Below, piece by piece: positions 45,022 to 54,356 of a stretch of DNA of 64,000 bases. Position 1 is the stretch's first letter. Each line of letters opens with the position of its first letter. The notes under the pieces are model-generated. The model saw only the letters and a list, made by a program, of their open reading frames with translations, had not been told where the DNA came from and did not search any database. The stretch comes from Planctobacterium sp047947135. Its GTDB lineage: Bacteria; Pseudomonadota; Gammaproteobacteria; Enterobacterales; Alteromonadaceae. Made by a program: the position numbers and the translations under genes. Where the stretch lies: contig CP170457.1 in assembly GCA_047947135.1 (NCBI GenBank), positions 3,472,001 to 3,536,000 on the forward strand. The letters are read 5' to 3'.

Positions 45022-45497
45022 TATTTTTTCCTTCTACCTTGGTAGAACAATGTAGGGTTAGTTTATTCTGCTGTTATGGTAGTCCAGATCATAAAAATCG
45101 GTATTGCCATTTTCAAATAGAGACGCCTCAACAACGGAACAAAACACTGACAGGAGCAATAAGATTAGGATGAATATCCTAGTTTTAACATTCGGATGTG
45201 AGTATTTATACAAATTAGTAACATATCCCCCATTTCGCAACGCTTAACGCGACAAAATAAAATGAGGTGATGGATACCAAATTGCTTACCTACAACACTC
45301 ACTCCTGCTAAAAATGTAATGAAATAATTTGTATATTTTATGTAAATTTGGTCCAACCTGTGCTAAAAGATCCCAGTCTCTCTGAATGGACCCGAAAGGC
45401 AACTTCCAAAAGCGAGAGCGAACAATTATAAGCTACCGGGCAACACACTCAAAACAATAGTCTGGTTTGGCAAAAAATACCTAAATGGGAACAAGTC
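45022..45497. other. Divergent intergenic region, bkd operon / S8-PA protease
   Basis: 476 bases without a supported gene. A 60-codon minus-strand frame at 45058-45240 includes a signal-peptide-like stretch but has only weak TTG start options. The promoters for both the leftward bkd operon and the rightward protease must be here. I see no clear operator. Confidence 0.4.
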
Positions 45498-48400
45498 ATG
45501 AAAAAAAATATCCTCGCGCTTGCCGTGGGTACAGCTTTAGTAGCTGGTACCACTGGCGCATCCTCTTTACCTGAACTAAAAGCACCTAACCCACACACAA
45601 ATCAGCGTGTTGCCGTAGAAGCGACCTATAACAAAGACGCATTTGCCAATGCAGTGAAAGTCGGTGAGAACAAAATCAGTGTCATTATCCAATTGGAAGA
45701 TGCGCCATTAGCCTTGTTCGAACCTGCCAACCCGGCGCTAAGTGCTAAATCCAATACCTCTGCCAAACTGGCGGATAATCTGAAAGGTTCATCTGCAAAA
45801 GAATATGCCAGCTACCTGCGCAGCAAGCAAAATAGCTTTGTTACTCAGGCAAAACAGGTAGACACATCATTTAAAAGCAAAATCCGTTATGACAGCCTGT
45901 TAAACGGGATGTCTGCAACTGTTGATAAAGATAAAGTACATCAGTTAGCACAATTACCGGGTGTGAAAGCGGTTTTTCCTGATACTAAAATGTATGCCCA
46001 AATGGATCGCAGTCTGGATATCGTGCGCGCTAAGGAAGTTTGGGAGTCACTCGGTGGCAGTGCAGAATCTGGCAAAGGCGTTAAGGTAGCAATTGTTGAC
46101 GGTGGTATACGCCCGGAAAACCCGTTGTTTAGCGATGAGGGGTTTACAGCTCCAGAAGGGTTGCCAACTGATGATTATTGCTCAACGGTGGATGAAAGTT
46201 TCTGTAATAATAAATTAATTGTAGCTCGTGCGGCCACAGTTTCAGAAGATGAGATGTTTCGCATCTATGAAGATGAGTACCCTAATAGCCCCTTAGCATT
46301 CAATGGTCACGGAGTGCACGTTGCAGGCACAGCCGTAGGAAATTGGAATGTTACTGCAACGCTTTCTGATGGTTCCACTGAAACAATAGGCGGTGTTGCA
46401 CCTGGTGCCTATTTAATGGCATACAAAGGCTTGTACACTTCGCCAGACAACCCTGCATCGGGTAGTGGTCAAGCAAGTTGGCTTATTGAAATGATGGAAG
46501 CCGCTGTTGAAGATGGTGCTGATATTATTAATAATTCATGGGGTAGCAGTGCTGCAGTTGCAGCTCCCATATATGAAGAAGTTTTTTTAGCTGCCAAAGC
46601 AGCTGGCTCGACTATGGTGTTTGCTGCGGGTAATGATGGCCCCGGTGATGGAACAATTGGCAGTCCAGCTACTAGTAAACATGTGTTAACGGTAGGTGGG
46701 TCTACTACTTCCCGTTACCAAATTAATCAATTTAGTGTCGCTGATGCAGGGGTAAACGACGCGTTTTCAATTGTGTCAGGACCAGTTGCCGTCGATTCAG
46801 ATATTACTGCACCAATTATTTACGCAGGCAACGTTGCAGAAGATAACTTCGAAGGCTGTAATGCCTATGAAGATGCTGAAGCTTTTGCCGGTGCAATGGC
46901 TTTAATTTCTCGCGGTTCATGTTTCTTCGCTGATAAGGTCGCCAACGCACAGGCAGCTGGTGCTGCGGGTGTGATAGTATTTAACAGTAATCCAGGTGAG
47001 GCGCCATTTGCGATGGGTGGCCTGGACGAAGAGAACCAAACCATTCCTTCTGCCATGATTTCTTATGAAAATGGCATCGCAGTAGCTGAATATTTGGCCA
47101 CAGCAGAAGCAGAAACATCCGCAACCTTAACAGCTTCGGTCAGTGTTCAGGATGCCATGTATCAGGCCAGCTCTCGTGGTCCTAACGCTGATTCCGACAT
47201 TTTAAAGCCTAATCTTTTAGCCCCAGGGCAACAGATCTTATCGGGGGAATCTCCTGTTGCTGTCGGCAATGAAGGCCAGGATTTTTCGATTAAATCCGGA
47301 ACATCAATGGCTTCACCTCATGTCGCAGGTGCCGCAGCAATAATAAAGCAATTACATCCAGAGTGGACACCTGACCAGATTATGTCTGCCGTTACCCACA
47401 CGGCTGTCAGGGATACATTGATTGATTTTGATCTTACCAATGAGCTGACGCCGTTTGATATTGGAGCAGGTCGCTTAGATGTAGTACGCGCAACTCAAGC
47501 TGAATTAACCTTTAGCGAACTCGGGTTGGCAAGCTCAGACTGCTATCAGGAATGCAGCTGGACAGTCACAGTAACCAATACCACTGACGGTGATATTACT
47601 GTGGATGTGACTGAAAGCATTATGGGCACCGGTTACGAACTCGATGTAACCCCAGGGGATGCCACATTGGCTGCCGGTTCGGAAACCGAACTCACTGTTA
47701 CTGTTAATGCAATTGGTGCACAAACTCTTGATACTTGGGTGTTTGGCAGTATTACCTGGGATGATGGAAACTCTGAAACACCAGAATATTATATGCCGCT
47801 AGCGGTCAACGCCATTAGTGCAGACAGCCCAACCTTGCTTAACAGTAGTACCGATAGTAGTACAGCGGAAGCGGGCAGCACAGTAACTTTGGATGCGACA
47901 ATTAGCAATACGTCACTGGCTGATGCTATCGAGCTGAAAGCTACTTTTGACGATCGTTTAACAGTTGATACCGCTTCTGTTACTGCTGCTGTTTCTGGCG
48001 AAGCCCAATCCACGTCTTACAATGCAGAAGAAAACTCTGTTACCTGGACCGGTATGCTGGAGCCAGCCAGTTTTACCATAGAAGAGGATAGCCAGCCTGC
48101 CGATGAGTTGGCATTATTTGGTATTACCAGCTATTTCAGTATGGCCGATTTTGGTGCCGCACCATTAACCTGTAGCGCGACTTGTGATGATTCTTTTGTT
48201 ACTGTAACAACAGGCTCACCAATCAGCTATTTAGGTGAAGAATACTCTACGATCCATGTCTCATCTAATGGCTTTGTTGTTTTGGGTGACGACTCTACAG
48301 GGGCAAACTTCTCACAAACTCAAGAACTACCGTCTGTTGATGCGCCAAATAACGTGGTTGCGCCGCTTTGGATGGATCTGGACTTGGCAGGGGGAGACGG

Positions 48401-49481
48401 GGCTGGCGAACTATACGCCACAGACCTAAACCTGTCATCTGACTTTGGTTGTGGTGAGTTTTGTAGCGACTATTACATAGTGGAATGGCGTGGTGCTGAA
48501 ATCTATCAGGCACCTGGAGAATCTTATACTTTCCAGTTATGGTTTGAAAAAGGCACCGATAACGCTTATTTCTATTATGGCGAAGTGGGTTCTTACCCTG
48601 AAATCCTTAATCAATTTGGTTTAGGGCTGACAGTGGGTGCCGAAAACAAAGGTGGAAACGTAGGTATCACATCCACTCGAATCGCATCAGACGGTACGCA
48701 AACAGGTACACTGCCTGCAGCAGGTGATATCGTCCGCTTAAGCGCAGGGACAGGTGGTTCATTGGCCTTCTCCGCAAATGCCACATTAGCGGAACGCGGC
48801 GCCGTTATAGCTGATACGCTTGAATTGACAGAAGATACATCCGCCACAAGTGCTGTATTGGATAACGATTTGAATCGCGCCGTTGTTACTGACTTTGTGC
48901 TGACCAGCGGGGCAACTTCCGCAAGATCATATAGCACAGTTAACTACGACTTCCCAAGTCTGGACACTACCACCCTTGCTGTTACAGAAGGGCCGACCAA
49001 TGGCAGCGCGGAAGTGAATGCAGATGGTTCAATTAGCTACAGCCCGACTGCAAACTACTTCGGCAGCGATAGCTTCACCTACAGCGTTACTGATGCAGAT
49101 GGTGTGGTGAACACCGCAGAAGTCAGTGTAACGGTTAACGGTGTTGATGACGAGCCGACCATGTCCGTCAATGCTCCGGCGTCAACTGTTGAAGGTCACT
49201 TCTTCGATGTTGTGGTCACAGCCAATGATGTGGATGGTGATGATCTGACAGTTACCATTAACGGAACTGAAACGTCATCTCTGCGGGTACTGGCACCGGA
49301 AGTTGACAGTGCTGGCACACAGCTGACCTATGATGTAACAGTATCTGACGGCACCACTACACTGGAAAGCTCAGTATCGGTTACCGTCAATGATGCACCA
49401 GAAGGCAGCGGTGGCTCTTTGGCATGGTACAGCCTGCTGTTGTTACCATTAACCTGGTTGCGCAGACGTAAAACGCACTAA
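45498..49481 (+). CDS. Large secreted S8 serine protease with PA domain and GlyGly-CTERM tail
   Basis: 1327 residues. Signal peptide 1-21; I9-type propeptide about 55-165; S8 domain with D201 (VAIVDGGI), H271 (NGHGVHVAGT), N379 (FAAGNDGP) and S603 (KSGTSMASPHVAG). A PA domain is inserted between H and S (about 435-545, with SRGSCFFADKVANAQAAGAAGVIVFN). Then beta-sandwich (Fn3-like and DUF11-like) segments, a stretch like a cadherin/VCBS repeat (PTNGSAEVNADGSISYSPTANYFGSDSFTYSVTD), and a GlyGly-CTERM end (GSGG, hydrophobic helix, RRRK). GlyGly-CTERM proteins are cut by rhombosortase and leave via type II secretion. Probably an extracellular protein-degrading enzyme. Followed by a strong terminator. 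Confidence 0.93.
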   Translation: MKKNILALAVGTALVAGTTGASSLPELKAPNPHTNQRVAVEATYNKDAFANAVKVGENKISVIIQLEDAPLALFEPANPALSAKSNTSAKLADNLKGSSAKEYASYLRSKQNSFVTQAKQVDTSFKSKIRYDSLLNGMSATVDKDKVHQLAQLPGVKAVFPDTKMYAQMDRSLDIVRAKEVWESLGGSAESGKGVKVAIVDGGIRPENPLFSDEGFTAPEGLPTDDYCSTVDESFCNNKLIVARAATVSEDEMFRIYEDEYPNSPLAFNGHGVHVAGTAVGNWNVTATLSDGSTETIGGVAPGAYLMAYKGLYTSPDNPASGSGQASWLIEMMEAAVEDGADIINNSWGSSAAVAAPIYEEVFLAAKAAGSTMVFAAGNDGPGDGTIGSPATSKHVLTVGGSTTSRYQINQFSVADAGVNDAFSIVSGPVAVDSDITAPIIYAGNVAEDNFEGCNAYEDAEAFAGAMALISRGSCFFADKVANAQAAGAAGVIVFNSNPGEAPFAMGGLDEENQTIPSAMISYENGIAVAEYLATAEAETSATLTASVSVQDAMYQASSRGPNADSDILKPNLLAPGQQILSGESPVAVGNEGQDFSIKSGTSMASPHVAGAAAIIKQLHPEWTPDQIMSAVTHTAVRDTLIDFDLTNELTPFDIGAGRLDVVRATQAELTFSELGLASSDCYQECSWTVTVTNTTDGDITVDVTESIMGTGYELDVTPGDATLAAGSETELTVTVNAIGAQTLDTWVFGSITWDDGNSETPEYYMPLAVNAISADSPTLLNSSTDSSTAEAGSTVTLDATISNTSLADAIELKATFDDRLTVDTASVTAAVSGEAQSTSYNAEENSVTWTGMLEPASFTIEEDSQPADELALFGITSYFSMADFGAAPLTCSATCDDSFVTVTTGSPISYLGEEYSTIHVSSNGFVVLGDDSTGANFSQTQELPSVDAPNNVVAPLWMDLDLAGGDGAGELYATDLNLSSDFGCGEFCSDYYIVEWRGAEIYQAPGESYTFQLWFEKGTDNAYFYYGEVGSYPEILNQFGLGLTVGAENKGGNVGITSTRIASDGTQTGTLPAAGDIVRLSAGTGGSLAFSANATLAERGAVIADTLELTEDTSATSAVLDNDLNRAVVTDFVLTSGATSARSYSTVNYDFPSLDTTTLAVTEGPTNGSAEVNADGSISYSPTANYFGSDSFTYSVTDADGVVNTAEVSVTVNGVDDEPTMSVNAPASTVEGHFFDVVVTANDVDGDDLTVTINGTETSSLRVLAPEVDSAGTQLTYDVTVSDGTTTLESSVSVTVNDAPEGSGGSLAWYSLLLLPLTWLRRRKTH

Positions 49482-49497
49482 GAGATAACAAGTAAGT

Positions 49498-49527
49498 AAA
49501 AGGCCGCTTTTCAGCGGCCTTTTTGGT
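49498..49527 (+). terminator. Terminator after the S8-PA protease gene
   Basis: AGGCCGC - TTTTCA - GCGGCCT, followed by TTTTTGGTTTTTT, 17 bases past the stop. Typical Rho-independent terminator, possibly bidirectional. Confidence 0.88.
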
Positions 49528-49589
49528 TTTTTAATGAGAAATATCCTCAAATAAAGTAAACTGCCGCAAATTTTCTCAGGCAGTATGTT

Positions 49590-51020
49590 ATGACAGTAAA
49601 ACAATTCGATCCTAATCAGACCATCACAATGGAAACGCCGGAAAAGCAGATTGAACAGTTGCATCGGGACGCCGTTGAGCAGGATGCATCGGATGGCCTG
49701 AACCCCAAAATTGGCTTTGTCAGTTTAGGCTGTCCCAAGAACCTAGTTGACTCAGAGCGCATTCTTACTCAGCTGCGTACCGAAGGTTACGATGTAGTAC
49801 CAACCTATTACGACGCCGATTTAGTGATTGTGAATACCTGTGGGTTTATTGATAGTGCCGTCCAGGAATCGCTTGATACCATTGGCGAAGCATTAACAGA
49901 AAACGGCAAAGTTATTGTTACTGGCTGTCTGGGTGTTAAAGAGGATGAAATCAGAGAGGTACATCCAAATGTGCTGGCCATTACCGGTCCGCATGCCTAT
50001 GAGACTGTTGTTGAGCAGGTACACGAACATTTACCGCAACCTGTGCATAATCCATATCACGATCTGGTGCCGGAGCAAGGTGTTAAATTAACACCACGTC
50101 ACTTTGCTTATTTAAAAATATCTGAAGGCTGTAACCACCGCTGCACATTCTGCATTATCCCGTCCATGCGTGGGGATTTGGTGAGTCGTCCAATTGGTGA
50201 CGTATTGAGTGAAGCCGAGCGCTTAAAAGCAGCTGGCGTAAAAGAATTATTGGTGATTTCACAGGATACCAGTGCCTACGGGGTCGATGTCAAAAACAAA
50301 ACTGACTTTTGGGAAGGGATGCCGCTGAAAACGGGCATGACCGAACTGTGTGAGCAATTGGGTCATATGGGCATTTGGGTGCGCCTGCATTACGTTTACC
50401 CCTACCCTTCGGTGGATAAGGTCATTCCGCTGATGGCACAGGGTTTAGTGTTGCCGTATCTGGATATTCCCTTCCAGCACGCCAGTCCACGTATCCTGAA
50501 ATTAATGAAACGTCCTGCGGCGGCGGAAAAAACCATGGAGCGCATCAATAAATGGCGCGCGATCTGTCCTGAGCTGGTTATCCGTTCCACATTTATCGTG
50601 GGCTTTCCGGGGGAAACGGAAGAGGATTTTCAGATGCTGCTGGACTTCCTTGATGAAGCGCAACTTGATCGTGTCGGTTGTTTTAAATACTCAGAAGTTG
50701 AAGGCGCCAAAGCAAACGACTTGCCGGATCAAATTCCTGAAGAAATCAAACAAGAGCGCTACGAGCGTTTTATGTTAAAGCAACAGGCTATCAGTACTGA
50801 AAAGCTGCAACGTCGTATTGGTCAGACAATGTTGGTACTGGTCGATGAAGTTGATGACGAAGGTGCCATCGGACGCACCTATGCTGATGCGCCAGAAATA
50901 GACGGTGTGGTATACCTGAATGACGATATGGAAGTGCAACCTGGCGATTTAGTCCGGGTTAAAATCGAACATGCCGACGAATATGATTTATGGGGTACCA
51001 GAGTAACGGAAAGTCATTAA
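49590..51020 (+). CDS. rimO: Ribosomal protein uS12 methylthiotransferase
   Basis: 476 residues. UPF0004 domain with three cluster-ligand Cys (VSLGCPKN, VNTCGF, VTGCLG); radical-SAM domain with CNHRCTFC; C-terminal TRAM domain. It adds the beta-methylthio group to Asp88 of S12. E. coli RimO has 441 residues; the extra N-terminal 35 residues here are acidic and probably real since the ATG at 49590 has a fair upstream AGG. Single gene between two hairpins. Confidence 0.96.
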   Translation: MTVKQFDPNQTITMETPEKQIEQLHRDAVEQDASDGLNPKIGFVSLGCPKNLVDSERILTQLRTEGYDVVPTYYDADLVIVNTCGFIDSAVQESLDTIGEALTENGKVIVTGCLGVKEDEIREVHPNVLAITGPHAYETVVEQVHEHLPQPVHNPYHDLVPEQGVKLTPRHFAYLKISEGCNHRCTFCIIPSMRGDLVSRPIGDVLSEAERLKAAGVKELLVISQDTSAYGVDVKNKTDFWEGMPLKTGMTELCEQLGHMGIWVRLHYVYPYPSVDKVIPLMAQGLVLPYLDIPFQHASPRILKLMKRPAAAEKTMERINKWRAICPELVIRSTFIVGFPGETEEDFQMLLDFLDEAQLDRVGCFKYSEVEGAKANDLPDQIPEEIKQERYERFMLKQQAISTEKLQRRIGQTMLVLVDEVDDEGAIGRTYADAPEIDGVVYLNDDMEVQPGDLVRVKIEHADEYDLWGTRVTESH

Positions 51021-51063
51021 GAAGGTGGCTTTGAGCGCCGAATGGGGCTAGTCATAAACATGA

Positions 51064-51096
51064 TGCCGCTGCAATCACTGGGTGATTGCAGCGGCA
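51064..51096. terminator. Perfect hairpin between convergent rimO and DUF1232 gene
   Basis: TGCCGCTGCAATCAC - TGG - GTGATTGCAGCGGCA, a 15-base perfect stem with a three-base loop. Neither strand continues in a T-run, so it may protect 3' ends or serve Rho-dependent transcripts. Confidence 0.55.
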
Positions 51097-51104
51097 AACA
51101 GCAA

Positions 51105-51656
51105 TTACATAATGCGGCTAAAGAAACGACGCTTCTTCGAAGATTGTCTTGCTCTGCGCATCGAGGAACGGATTTCTGACCGCGTACCGGCCAACCAGTT
51201 TTCACGATTAACCCCAGCAGACTCACCACGACGTGCTTCTTCCGTGGCACGGAAACCACAGAATTCACGATACGCTTTAAGATCCAGTGACATGTCCTGC
51301 AATACCAGCTCAATCATAATGGCATCGTCAATGTAACCCAGAACCGGCACGTCATCAGGCACCAAATCATGTGGCTCACTGAAATAGGCCAAAGACATCA
51401 TGATGTCTTTTTGCTCATCTTCTGGCATTTGCCATTCATCGTCCTGAACTGCATCAATTAATGCCGCCAGAGAAAGCATACGGGTTCTGACAAAATCTGG
51501 CAGACTGGCTTTTTCCATGTTCCCCACCAACTCTCGCGCTTTCTCGATGATTTGGTCATCTGACAAACCGCTGGCTTTTTGCATTGCGGCTTTCATCATG
51601 GTTTTAAAATGCTCTAAATCGGCATCAGATAATTCGAAACTAATTTCAATAGACAA
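51105..51656 (-). CDS. DUF1232/YkvA-like protein
   Basis: 183 residues from a TTG at 51656 that has AGGGAG seven bases upstream; a GTG at 51677 would place that site inside the coding region. The core about residues 80-150 (MMSLAYFSEPHDLVPDDVPVLGYIDDAIMIELVL) is the DUF1232 signature: F/Y-x-PxDLIPD-x-P-x-GxxDD. The C-terminus is basic and Arg-rich (RRARQSSKKRRFFSRIM). Function unknown. Oriented towards rimO. Confidence 0.85.
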   Translation of the reverse strand: MSIEISFELSDADLEHFKTMMKAAMQKASGLSDDQIIEKARELVGNMEKASLPDFVRTRMLSLAALIDAVQDDEWQMPEDEQKDIMMSLAYFSEPHDLVPDDVPVLGYIDDAIMIELVLQDMSLDLKAYREFCGFRATEEARRGESAGVNRENWLAGTRSEIRSSMRRARQSSKKRRFFSRIM

Positions 51657-51826
51657 AGTAGGTCTCCCTGGTGGCACTTATTTTTTTACCTTAATGCCAA
51701 ACAATAGATAGACCGACGTCCAGTGTCAATTACCTGTTAATGAATTCGCATAAAATTGTGAGAAATGGCACAAAAGTTCAGCTGGCAAACGATGTTACCA
51801 GCCGCAGATGACTAAATTAACAGCAA

Positions 51827-53200
51827 CTAGCGCGGTGGAAACATTCCTCCACCACCGGGAGGCATCATGCCCTGCATGGAACGCATCATTTTTTTCATGC
51901 CGCCACCGGACATTTTTTTCATCATCTTCTGCATTTGGGTAAATTGCTTGAGAAGACGATTCACATCCTGAATTTGTGTGCCAGAACCCGCCGCAATGCG
52001 TCGTTTGCGTGAGCCTTTGATAATATCCGGACGCTGTCGCTCACCAGGGGTCATGGAATTGATAATGGCTTCCAATTGAGTGAACTGCTTGTCACCTGCC
52101 TGATCTTTTATTTTATCCGTCATACCGGACATACCCGGCATTTTATCCATCAGTGACATCATGCCACCCATGTTGCGCATTTGTTCAAGCTGCTCTTTGA
52201 AATCCTGTAGGTCGAAACCTTTGCCTTTTTTAACCTTGGCAGCCAGTTTTTCCGCTTTGGTGCGATCAACTTTGCGCTCGACCTCTTCAATCAGTGACAA
52301 TACGTCACCCATTCCCAAGATTCTGGAAGCCACTCGTTCTGGGTGGAATGGTTCCAGGGCGTCGGTTTTCTCACCTACCCCAAGAAACTTGATCGGTTTA
52401 CCCGTGATATGTTTGACCGATAATGCCGCACCACCACGGGCGTCACCGTCTGTTTTGGTCAGAATCACACCCGTAAGGGGTAATGCTTCGTTGAACGCTT
52501 TTGCCGTATTGGCAGCGTCCTGTCCAGTCATGGCATCAACCACAAACAATGTCTCAACCGGATTAATCGCCGCATGCAAGGCTTTGATTTCCTGCATCAT
52601 CTGTTCATCTATTGCCAGACGACCTGCGGTATCTACCAGGATCACATCATAGAATTTCTTGCGAGCGTGCTCTAAGGCCTGATTAACGATGTCAACCGGC
52701 TGCTGTTCTGTGGTGGAAGGGAAAAAATCAGCATTGACCTCAGAAGTCAGTGTTTCAAGCTGTTTGATTGCCGCAGGACGATAAATATCAGCACTGACCG
52801 TTAATACTTTTTTCTTGTGTCGTTCAATTAAAAATTTAGCCAGCTTAGCAACGCTGGTGGTTTTACCGGCACCTTGCAAACCCGCCATAAGCACGATAGC
52901 CGGAGGTGCTGCAGATAAATCTAAAGATTCGTTCTGCTCTCCCATTACCGACTCTAATTGTTTTTGCACAATCTTGATAAATGCCTGGCCCGGATTCAGG
53001 CTTTTGCCAACTTCTTCACCCAAAGCGGCTTCTTTGACATTTTTAACAAAGTCCCTGACGACTGGCAGCGCGACATCAGCTTCTAATAGCGCCATGCGAA
53101 CGTCACGCATCGCATCTTTGATATTGTCTTCGGTTAAGCGTCCCTTACCAGTCACGTTTTTCAACGTTTGACCCAATCGATCGGTCAAATTTTCAAACAT
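51827..53200 (-). CDS. ffh: Signal recognition particle protein
   Basis: 457 residues, near E. coli Ffh (453). N domain to about 85, G domain with P-loop GLQGAGKTT, DTAGRLAIDE and TKTDGDARGGAALS, then the Met-rich M domain (GKKGF..MRNMGGMMSLMDKMPGMSGMTD; SGGGMKKMMRSMQGMMPPGGGGMFPPR). With 4.5S RNA it targets nascent membrane proteins to FtsY. AGGGTAGAG precedes the ATG. Divergent from the CcsA-like gene, the usual gene order in gammaproteobacteria. Confidence 0.97.
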   Translation of the reverse strand: MFENLTDRLGQTLKNVTGKGRLTEDNIKDAMRDVRMALLEADVALPVVRDFVKNVKEAALGEEVGKSLNPGQAFIKIVQKQLESVMGEQNESLDLSAAPPAIVLMAGLQGAGKTTSVAKLAKFLIERHKKKVLTVSADIYRPAAIKQLETLTSEVNADFFPSTTEQQPVDIVNQALEHARKKFYDVILVDTAGRLAIDEQMMQEIKALHAAINPVETLFVVDAMTGQDAANTAKAFNEALPLTGVILTKTDGDARGGAALSVKHITGKPIKFLGVGEKTDALEPFHPERVASRILGMGDVLSLIEEVERKVDRTKAEKLAAKVKKGKGFDLQDFKEQLEQMRNMGGMMSLMDKMPGMSGMTDKIKDQAGDKQFTQLEAIINSMTPGERQRPDIIKGSRKRRIAAGSGTQIQDVNRLLKQFTQMQKMMKKMSGGGMKKMMRSMQGMMPPGGGGMFPPR

Positions 53201-53367
53201 ATCTCTACCCTGTTTTCACTACTGTCCGACATTATAGCGGTTCAGACTCTGCTTTTATAGCCACTAAACTAAAGCTCTCTTTACAGCATTTTATCTTTAA
53301 CCCTAGTTTCCAGTAGATAGCTTTATTATACTGGCGCGAAATAAGCACAAATTAGTACCCTAACACT

Positions 53368-54159
53368 TTGATATTATTTGGCATTGTTACCAGCGTTTTG
53401 TATTTGGTTGTTGTTACAGCAATTTCAACGCGGTTGTTTCACAAAGATGGTCCCCGAATCAAATTGGCAAGCTATTGTTTGCTGGTCGGGCTGGGAACGC
53501 ATCTCGTTGCTTTATATGACGCCATTGCCACTAGTAGCGGGCAAAACCTCAGTATACTCAATGTTGCTTCTCTGGTGGCCTGGTTAATTACCTGTGTCAT
53601 TGGCTTATCTGCTATTTCACAAAAACAATGGTTCTTGCTGCCTCTGGTTACCGGCTTTTCTGCTGTAGTGGTTTTGGCAAACCTCATTGTGCCCCACTCC
53701 GCTATCATGCATATCGAGTTACATCCAACGTTATTGATTCACATCAGTCTGGCGTTGTTTGCCTATGGTAGTTTATGTATCGCGATGTTGTATGCGCTGC
53801 AATTTGCCTTTATCAATAATCGATTAAAGCATAAATCCTCTATGTTATTGCACTCATCTTTGCCCCCCTTAATGGAAGTGGAAAAGCATCTTTTTAAACT
53901 TTTAGTGTTTGGCACTTCGTTGCTAACACTATCGTTACTGACGGGATTTATCTTTCTGGATGATATGTTTGCGCAACGTCAGGTCCACAAAACTGTGTTG
54001 TCTATCCTTGCCTGGCTGGTCTTTGTAGGTACTCTCGTGGCCCATGCAAAAATCGGTATGCGCGGCAAAAATGTGGTGATAGCCACCTTTATCGGAACGG
54101 GATTGCTGACATTGGCCTATTTCGGTAGTCGGATTGTCAAAGAAATTCTGTTAAATTAA
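53368..54159 (+). CDS. ypjD: CcsA/YpjD-like cytochrome assembly family inner-membrane protein
   Basis: 263 residues with about eight transmembrane segments. The layout and HPTLLIHISLALFAYGSLCIAMLYALQF and FLDDMFAQRQVHKTVLSILAWLVFVGTLVAHAKIGMRGK match the YpjD branch of the CcsA/cytochrome_C_asm family. The conserved His residues of the heme-handling type are present but the tryptophan-rich WWD loop is not obvious. The function of YpjD is unknown. The start is a TTG without a strong site. It sits next to ffh and the CorC-type gene, as in E. coli. Confidence 0.85.
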   Translation: MILFGIVTSVLYLVVVTAISTRLFHKDGPRIKLASYCLLVGLGTHLVALYDAIATSSGQNLSILNVASLVAWLITCVIGLSAISQKQWFLLPLVTGFSAVVVLANLIVPHSAIMHIELHPTLLIHISLALFAYGSLCIAMLYALQFAFINNRLKHKSSMLLHSSLPPLMEVEKHLFKLLVFGTSLLTLSLLTGFIFLDDMFAQRQVHKTVLSILAWLVFVGTLVAHAKIGMRGKNVVIATFIGTGLLTLAYFGSRIVKEILLN

Positions 54160-54356
54160 GCAACTTGTTCGATACTCTGCGCCTATATATGCCCTTATGG
54201 TGGCGATTGCCGTTGCAACCTTAGGCGTATTTGGACTTGATCCCCTGACTAATTACACATAAATTTAGAGACTGTTGACCTTTGACACAGAACAAAATAT
54301 GTACAGCAAAGAGCAACTGACTCTCGTTTTGATTTATCACATAGGAACGCCATAAC

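Noticed and set aside
45058..45240. 60-codon minus-strand ORF with a hydrophobic, signal-peptide-like stretch
   Set aside because: Only TTG starts with poor ribosome sites are available and there is no recognisable family; it may be part of the bkd leader.
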